This document shows positions 7,591 through 12,512 of a stretch of DNA of 12,512 nucleotides, piece by piece. The DNA is from Dictyocoela muelleri. Lineage: Eukaryota; Microsporidia. The notes beneath the pieces were generated by a model, which did not search any database, was not told the DNA's origin, and saw only the letters and a program-made list of their open reading frames with translations. How positions within the stretch are numbered: the stretch's first letter is position 1; each line of letters begins with the position of its first letter. The position numbers and the translations under genes are program-made. The stretch covers positions 1-12,512 of the forward strand of contig SDVU01000425.1 in assembly GCA_016256075.1 (NCBI GenBank), in the 5' to 3' direction.

Positions 7591-8520
7591 ATGAAAGTAA
7601 ATATCACAACGAACCCGAAAATTGATTCGGCGAGTTTTGGATATAAAAATAAAAAATCCGGACTGAGAATAATACATAAGATTAATCTTCTAATATCTTT
7701 AGATAAGCAAGACATCATCATATGGAAAACCGCTTTTAAGGAGTTAGCAAGAATTTGCTCATGGTCCGAGGAAGTACAGATTGAAGTGTTGAAACTAATC
7801 ATTGATCTCAACCTCCTACATCAAAACGGAGATGCCAGCTCTGCTGAGGAATTAATTACTAAAATCACAAAATTAAAATATAATTATCACACGGCATATA
7901 AGTATCAAGCCCAAATGATGAACATAAGACAATCAAATTACTTTACAATACGAGCTTATTTATATGAAATTGAAAAATTCACGCAAAAACTCGCGCTCTG
8001 TCTAGACTGGAATGAACATATGAAACATAAAAAATCGTGAATTATTTTTCTGTGGACTCGATGACCTGTAAAATTGAAATTATGAAATATACTAGTAGAG
8101 ATTTTAAAGCAGTGGTCAATATGTTATCGGAAATTGAATTATTTATTATAAACAATATAAGAAAGACCATACAAGATTTGAATCAAATAAAATAATACGA
8201 CTACGGCTTAAACAATAAGATTAGAGATAACGACTACATGGCGAAATACAAGGATCCAATAAATTTCAAAAAAGATAAGATTAAACGACCAAAATTTTGC
8301 AAGTACCATAACACGAACTCTCATGACATATCAGAATGCATAAGTTACAAAAAGGTGAAAAAATATCAAGTAAACGAGAAAAATTACCAAGTAAACAAGA
8401 AAAATAAACGATCAGAAAAAAAATATGCACTGAAAGAACCTAAATGTAATCCAAAAACAATTGAAATACGGATTGAAATTAACTGGAGAAAGATCGATGG
8501 GCTAGTTGATACACGTTGTT
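7591..8520 (+). pseudogene. Gag relic (capsid-like region and zinc-binding-type motif) of the second retroelement
   Basis: The stretch 7591-8040 is open for 149 residues and reads as a Ty3/gypsy Gag capsid: a Trp-containing helix (IIWKTAFKELARICSWSEE), then a block ending in an 'RQSNYFTIRAYLYEIEKF' segment like the 'q....sv..Y...f..l' of retrotransposon Gag. Near 8298-8340 there is a C-x2-H-x4-H-x4-C motif (CKYHNTNSHDISEC), a zinc-binding-type arrangement often seen in gypsy Gag in place of the CCHC knuckle. Basic, Lys-rich sequence follows, as in nucleocapsid regions. The whole is broken. The domain call rests on pattern and order. Confidence 0.68.
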
Positions 8521-8810
8521 GAGAATTATATATCAGAAGGTGTAGTGAATCCATGGGTGTTAAAACAAATATCTTGCTCAGGTAAAAGATGACTGAAGTC
8601 GAAAAAGGAGATTTAGTCGAGATCGAGAAGGAATCCGATCTGAATACAGGTTATTAAACGATATTAAAAATTATTATTTTTCTAAATTTTATGTTATGCC
8701 CAATCCTAATAAACAAATTATTCTTGGTATGAAGTTTCTTCTTGAAAACGATCCTGTGATAAATTTAAGGGAAAGATATATCAATTTATATGTAACGAAT
8801 ATGAATTAAA
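8470..8810 (+). pseudogene. Retropepsin-like aspartic protease relic of the second retroelement
   Basis: A segment reading IEINWRKIDGLVDT sits where retropepsins carry 'v.i.g....lvDTGa', the catalytic Asp motif. About 200 bases on, IILGMKFLLENDPVINL matches the C-terminal 'iiLGmdfL' protease motif. The spacing between the two is right for one protease domain. The region is interrupted and belongs to the broken element. Confidence 0.65.
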
Positions 8811-8881
8811 CTTCGGAAATCGTATTTCTAATTTGGCAGAATATGAATTGATACAAAAATCAAAAACATTTACATTATCCG

Positions 8882-9116
8882 TGTTGGATATAAAACATAT
8901 ATATCCAGTAGTTCTTGAAGGCTTAGGTTAAATTGTGGGTTGATTGATTGTCATTGGTTGTATGATCGTATTACGAAACATAATCGTAAGATATGTTTCG
9001 AAGATAAAAGATTATTGGTTAAGGATGATGGAAAACAAATAGTGTTTTAAGACTAAAGATTGTGGGAATTCTATTGGTTAGTAAAACTATATAAGAATTC
9101 CCGAATTAAATAAACA
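8882..9116 (+). repeat. 5' LTR of the third retroelement (right edge uncertain)
   Basis: The left edge is fixed by the copy at 12436. The right edge is not, because the 3' LTR is cut off. Ending it at 9116 gives TGTT...AACA termini and a length of 235 bp, but that end overlaps the ATG of the Gag frame. An end near 9093 is the alternative, just before the AGAATTCCC that could serve as a self-priming site. A TATA-like CTATATAAG lies at 9087-9095 and a CCC at 9100-9102, 13 bases before the ATG. No TGG-starting tRNA-type primer site follows within about 100 bases. Confidence 0.85.
9064..9102. repeat. 9-bp perfect inverted repeat at the LTR edge, candidate self-priming structure
   Basis: GGGAATTCT (9064-9072) is exactly complementary to AGAATTCCC (9094-9102), with 21 bases between. 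In fission-yeast Tf1-type gypsy elements, the 5' end of the RNA pairs with a site just past the LTR to prime reverse transcription. The absence of a tRNA-type site fits such a scheme here, but the transcript start and LTR end are unknown. Confidence 0.5.
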
Positions 9117-9920
9117 TGTCATTTAAAAGATCTTCTTTTATTTCTTGTCTTGCTGCATCCGGCGATAGCCGGAGGAAATCCAACCTAAGAGGTAAGACCT
9201 CTTATAAACTTGACGATGAAAATCGACAAGAGCATAAACATGAGTTATCGAGAAGCCAAGATGACTTTTATGCTAGTCAGCAGGATTTAAGAAATATAAA
9301 TAGGTTATATAAAGGCATGGATGATAGTGAAGCAGATATACAGATATTTATGCTGCAGCAAAAAAGAGGCTTTGAAGAACTTTTACCTAAGCAACAATTT
9401 CTCCAAATGGTTGAACAATCAGATAAATTGATCCAAAGATGGTACTATGAGAAAGGAAGCGCGGGCGAGCTTCCAGATAATTTAAATTCCTTTAATGATG
9501 AATTGAAAAAATTTATAATGGGAAAAAGTATCGATGACCTTGATAAATTTAGAGAAGAATTATGGTCAGAGTATTTAGAAAGGCTTAAAAGTAATTGCAC
9601 TGATTGTAATAACAAAGTTTTAATAAGAAAATTGAGAAGTATTCGAACACCAAAGATATTTGAATGTATATTCTTCTTTAGCGAGTATTTTGAAGAAATT
9701 CTGAGCAGAGTAAAAGAATATGAGCGATTAAAAGATAAGCATAATACTCAAAAGAAGTACGAAAATTTTAAATTATCTAATACATTAGATAATAGAGTTA
9801 AATATAATAATAATAAAGGCCATGAATTGTTAAAAAATACATTGAATCGTTACAAATGTGGTGAATTGGGACATATAGCTCGAAACTGCAAATCATTAAA
9901 ACGAAATCTATTTAATGAAA
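9116..9920 (+). CDS. Gag region of the third retroelement
   Basis: The reading begins at the ATG of 9116 with MSFKRSS. It continues as a charged, helix-rich stretch of about 240 residues (many Lys, Glu, Arg), as expected of a nucleocapsid precursor, and reaches a zinc-knuckle-like motif (KCGELGHIARNC) near residues 246-258. Basic residues follow the motif. In the family this protein forms the cytoplasmic virus-like particle that packages the RNA. It is read together with the protease in one frame. This Gag is unlike that of the second element, so the two belong to different lineages. It is part of an element that is broken further on. Confidence 0.78.
9158..9173. repeat. GC-rich hairpin just inside the Gag region
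   Basis: TCCGGC-GATA-GCCGGA is a perfect 6-bp stem with a 4-base loop, about 40 bases after the Gag start. It is the most GC-rich spot nearby. It could be a packaging or translation-control structure of the element RNA, or simply codon choice. Confidence 0.5.
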
Positions 9921-9929
9921 ATACATGTA

Positions 9930-10230
9930 CCAAAGACTTAGACATTCGAATTGTAAAGTTAAATGGTGTAGAGAAGAATGTATTATTCGATTCCGGGTCT
10001 TCAATAAATATTCTGACGGATAAAGAAGCGAAAAATCTTAATAATGTTGAAATAAGAAAGCTAGAAAATCCGATATTCATAAAGTTATTAAATGGAGATA
10101 GTATAAAGGCTGAGAATGTTATCAAGCTTGAAATTAAATATAAAAATATTAGCATTACCGATGATTTTTATGTTATTCGAAAAGGAATAATTGATGTCAT
10201 TATTGGCTGCGAATTGATTAAAAGATTTGA
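9930..10230 (+). CDS. Aspartic protease region of the third retroelement
   Basis: A retropepsin motif LFDSGSSINIL has its catalytic Asp at about residue 292 of the polyprotein. About 70 residues later DVIIGCELIKRF matches the C-terminal 'diilG.dll' motif. In the family the protease acts as a dimer inside the particle and cuts the Gag-Pol precursor. The domain is continuous with Gag and precedes RT directly, the usual gypsy order. Confidence 0.85.
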
Positions 10231-10259
10231 TAAAGAAACTTTTCCGATCGAGTGTAGTA

Positions 10260-11110
10260 TTAATACCAGGGGGAATACCATAATTAGCTGGAATAGGCCT
10301 ATAAGAAATCTGAAGGATAAAAATGACTTTAAAAAATTGATAGATATTTATGAAAAGAAAGGATATGTAGAGAGAAGCAGATCGACATGGCTAAATCCCG
10401 TTGTATTGAATAGAAAAAAAAACGGTGATCTACGCTTTACACTAGATTTAAGAAGAGTAAATGAACTAGTAGATCAAGATAAATTTGAAATCCCGAATAT
10501 TACCGAAATTATCAGATCCTTACATGGTGCCAAATATTTCTCGGTTCTTGATCTTGAAGATGGGTTCTTTCAGGTGCCGTTATGTGAAGAGGACAGGGAT
10601 AAAACTACATTTCTCGACGCAAATTATCAGTTGAAAAGGTTCACAAAGATGCCCAGGGCTTTAAGAATAGCCCTGCAATCTTCCAACGTGGAATTTCAAT
10701 TATCTTGGAGGGTCTTATTGAAAAAAATTGTTTTAATTACATAGATGATATTCTGATATTCGGGGAAAATAAAGAGGAGCATAACAAAAATTTGAGTTTA
10801 GTAAAAAAACGGCTTGAACGTTATAATTTAAAAATCAATATAAACAAATCAGTTTTTGAACAAGAAGAAGTAGACTTCTTAGGATTCAAAATAAGTAAAA
10901 ATAAAACTGAGCCATTGACGCGTAGATCAGAAAGTATAATAAACTACGTGAAACCAAAAACCAAAAAACAATTAATGAGGTTTTTGACACTGATAAATTA
11001 TGATAGATCATTCATACCAAACCTTTCATCAAAATTAAAACCTTTATATGAATTGTTAAAATCTAAGAAGATTATTTTAGAATGGGATGATATTACAAAT
11101 GCAAATTTTT
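10260..11110 (+). pseudogene. Reverse transcriptase region of the third retroelement
   Basis: RT motifs in order are: the entry block with KKGYVERSRSTWLNPVV, then RFTLDLRRVNELV, the first catalytic Asp in FSVLDLEDGFFQVPL (about 10550-10590), the YIDD box with its catalytic aspartates (10738-10749), and the DFLGFKIS and KKQLMRFL blocks of the connection region. This is a classic Ty3/gypsy RT that would copy the element RNA into DNA. The region is not continuous in this copy. Confidence 0.9.
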
Positions 11111-11129
11111 TGAGGGAATTCGTAGAATT

Positions 11130-11510
11130 TGGGCACAAGAATTAGAGTGTTTCATTCCTAATGATTTTGATAAATTTGTACTAGAAACAGATGCTTCACA
11201 TGAAGGCATTGGTGCTGTTCTTAAACAGAATGGAAGATCAATTGCTTATATTTCTAGAGTGCTGAAGGGATCGGAAAAGAATTATACAGTTACTGAACGG
11301 GAAACTTTGTCGGCCTTATGGGCTATGGAGAAATTAGAATTTTATTTAATTGGGAAAAAATTTACACTTATCAGCGATCATAAAGCAATAGAAGAAATTC
11401 ATAATAAAAGAGATTTCGGTACTCCGCGTATACAAAGGTGGTTAGAAAGATTCGCTAAATTTGATTTTGACATATGCTATAGAAAAGGATATATGTTAGA
11501 ACAAGCAGAT
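11130..11510 (+). pseudogene. RNase H region of the third retroelement
   Basis: LETDASHEGIGAVL (about 11183-11224) carries the first catalytic Asp. It is followed by AYISRVLKGSEKNYTVTE, with the conserved Glu-rich 'y...EkE' type block, and by LISDHKAIE with the later Asp. This is the gypsy RNase H that removes RNA from the RNA-DNA hybrid, and it sits in the expected place between RT and integrase. Confidence 0.88.
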
Positions 11511-11569
11511 ACTAAAGTAGAGCATTCCTAAATGTTGAGTCAGAAGAAGATGTAGAATTTAAAGATGTA

Positions 11570-12472
11570 ACTGAAAGAGTTCTTAGAGTACATGAGAGGT
11601 GCAATCATAGAAAAACAATAATAAATAAATTAAAAGATATGAATATAAAAATAAATCAGAAAATACTTGAAAAGATTTTAAAGCTTTGTAAAATATGTTG
11701 TAAAGAAGATAATAAATATCTAAAATCGGCTAATTTTATTAAAACTACCTTTCCTGGTGAAATTGTTTCTATCGATCTAATGGAAATAAATAAGAACACT
11801 AGAATCATCGTAGCCATAGATTATTTCAGCAGATACATATTTGCAAAAGTAACCAAGACAAAAACTTCTGATAAAGTATTAGATTTTATAAAATATGTAT
11901 ATGAAAAATTTGAGTTTAAGAAATTGAATGTCGACAACGGAAAAGAGTTTAACAATTCTAAACTAAAGAGGTGGTGTAAGGATAGACATATTCTATTGAG
12001 ATTTAGTATACCTTACTATCATCAGAGTAATGGTCGTGTCGAGCGCGCAAACAGAACAATAAGGAAGGGATTAAAAAAAGAAAAGGGGAACATGAAAGAT
12101 AGACTAAAAAAGGTTGTTGATGTATATAACGACGAGGTTATACACAGAGCCATAAAGATGACACCCAAGGAAGCTTTGAAAATTGATAACCGCGATTTAG
12201 TTATTAAAAATATGGAGATATATGGAAGAGAATTCAAAACAAAAAAAGCAGAAAAATTCAATTTAAACCAAAGTGTAATTATAAGAAATGAAACAAAAAG
12301 AAATAAGATGGATCACGAATATGATAAAGTAGGCTACATTAGATCTATTCTGTCCCAAAACGTCTACGAAATAAAGTTAAAAGATGGGAAACTACTAAGA
12401 AGGCATGCGACTCAATTAAAACCATGGCCGGGGAATGTTGGATATAAAACATATATATCCAGTAGTTCTTGA
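11570..12472 (+). pseudogene. Integrase region of the third retroelement, running into the 3' LTR
   Basis: A zinc-binding region (VHERCNH followed about 30 residues later by CKIC) precedes the DDE core. The core shows the first Asp in VSIDLME (near 11775), the second in VDNGKEF (near 11930) and the Glu in GRVERANRTI (near 12040). The C-terminal part ends with LLRRHATQLKPWPG, like the gypsy integrase tail. The 277-residue open stretch ends at 12472, that is 37 bases inside the 3' LTR, so the LTR encodes the last dozen residues. This part is the best preserved of the element. Confidence 0.9.
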
Positions 12473-12512
12473 AGGCTTAGGTTAAATTGTGGGTTGATTG
12501 ATTGTCATTGGT
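12436..12512 (+). repeat. 3' LTR of the third retroelement (first 77 bases only)
   Basis: All 77 visible bases match 8882-8958. The purine run GGGGAA ends directly before it. The window, and perhaps the contig, stops inside this repeat. Confidence 0.95.

Larger units (their letters stand above)
7440..8881 (+). mobile_element. Second Ty3/gypsy retroelement, front part only, broken and interrupted by a younger element
   Basis: Recognisable parts are a leader with a hairpin (7475-7519), a Gag coding region from 7591, a Gag zinc-binding-type motif near 8298-8340, an aspartic protease region around 8470-8780, and a short piece beyond that to 8881. There the 5' LTR of the third element begins. The left boundary and its own 5' LTR are not identified; 7440 is approximate. 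It has several breaks and is not functional. Its remaining part is expected beyond the right end of the window, on the far side of the inserted element. Confidence 0.75.
8882..12512 (+). mobile_element. Third Ty3/gypsy LTR retroelement, young, nested in the second; runs off the window
   Basis: It starts with a 5' LTR at 8882 (TGTTGG) and reaches the beginning of the 3' LTR at 12436. The first 77 bases of both LTRs are identical, the sign of a recent insertion. Parts in order are Gag, aspartic protease, reverse transcriptase, RNase H and integrase, the Ty3/gypsy order. The internal part is about 3.3 kb, compact for the family, and no envelope gene is present. A short purine run (GGGGAA) directly before the 3' LTR is the likely plus-strand primer site. 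The coding region carries about three breaks, so this copy is not autonomous as read. It sits in the second element. The flanking ATCCG (8877-8881) would be the left copy of a 5-bp target duplication. Confidence 0.93.

Noticed and set aside
7512-7811. Minus-strand open frame of 99 codons
   Set aside because: It is the antisense shadow of the Gag frame of the second retroelement, with no start motif or domain.
9117-9140. A tRNA-type primer binding site after the 5' LTR
   Set aside because: No TGG-starting segment complementary to a tRNA 3' end is seen in this stretch or the next 80 bases.
9850-10155. Minus-strand open frame of 101 codons
   Set aside because: It lies opposite the protease region of the third retroelement; its hydrophobic look comes from antisense Lys/Asn codons.
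12022-12261. Minus-strand open frame of 79 codons
   Set aside because: It is antisense to the integrase core and has no independent support.

Overview
The window looks like a gene-poor, repeat-rich stretch of a very AT-rich eukaryotic genome, most likely a microsporidian. Three things point that way: long AT tracts between short intronless genes; a CCCC run directly before the ATG of the one good host gene, a start-site signature described in microsporidia such as Nosema; and several Ty3/gypsy-type LTR retroelements with compact coding regions. The genus cannot be told from this sequence. The large non-coding share suggests one of the expanded microsporidian genomes rather than a compact one.

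Layout. (1) About 120-2270, + strand: an old, heavily decayed Ty3/gypsy remnant holding the late part of reverse transcriptase, RNase H, integrase and a 3' non-coding tail. A GC-rich hairpin cluster lies just upstream at 77-118. (2) 2270-3420: AT-rich sequence with no gene and several short perfect hairpins, including a pair of related 28-bp hairpin units. (3) 3420-6050: a host island. One intact minus-strand gene (4372-5055) encodes a 227-residue protein with a signal peptide. It is flanked by two diverged inverted copies of an unidentified, formerly coding sequence (about 3536-3825 and 5700-5975). (4) 6114-6655: a second inverted repeat pair. Its right arm lies inside an open frame for a small single-pass membrane protein that has no ATG. 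(5) 6835-6920: three consecutive small hairpins. (6) 7124-7384: a 9-bp minisatellite of about 28 units with spatially sorted variants. (7) About 7440-8881, + strand: the gag-protease part of a second, broken Ty3/gypsy element. (8) 8882-12512: a third, young Ty3/gypsy element inserted into the second, running from its 5' LTR to the first 77 bases of its 3' LTR, where the window stops.

How it fits together. The retroelements make up about half the window and are nested. The youngest has identical visible LTR portions, yet its coding region carries about three breaks. The only convincing host gene is the secreted protein. The inverted arms around it raise the possibility of a flippable segment. 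No RNA gene, CRISPR array or complete new system is convincing. The points most worth a second look are the inverted duplications and their unknown protein relic, the possible self-priming hairpin at the LTR edge, and the minisatellite.
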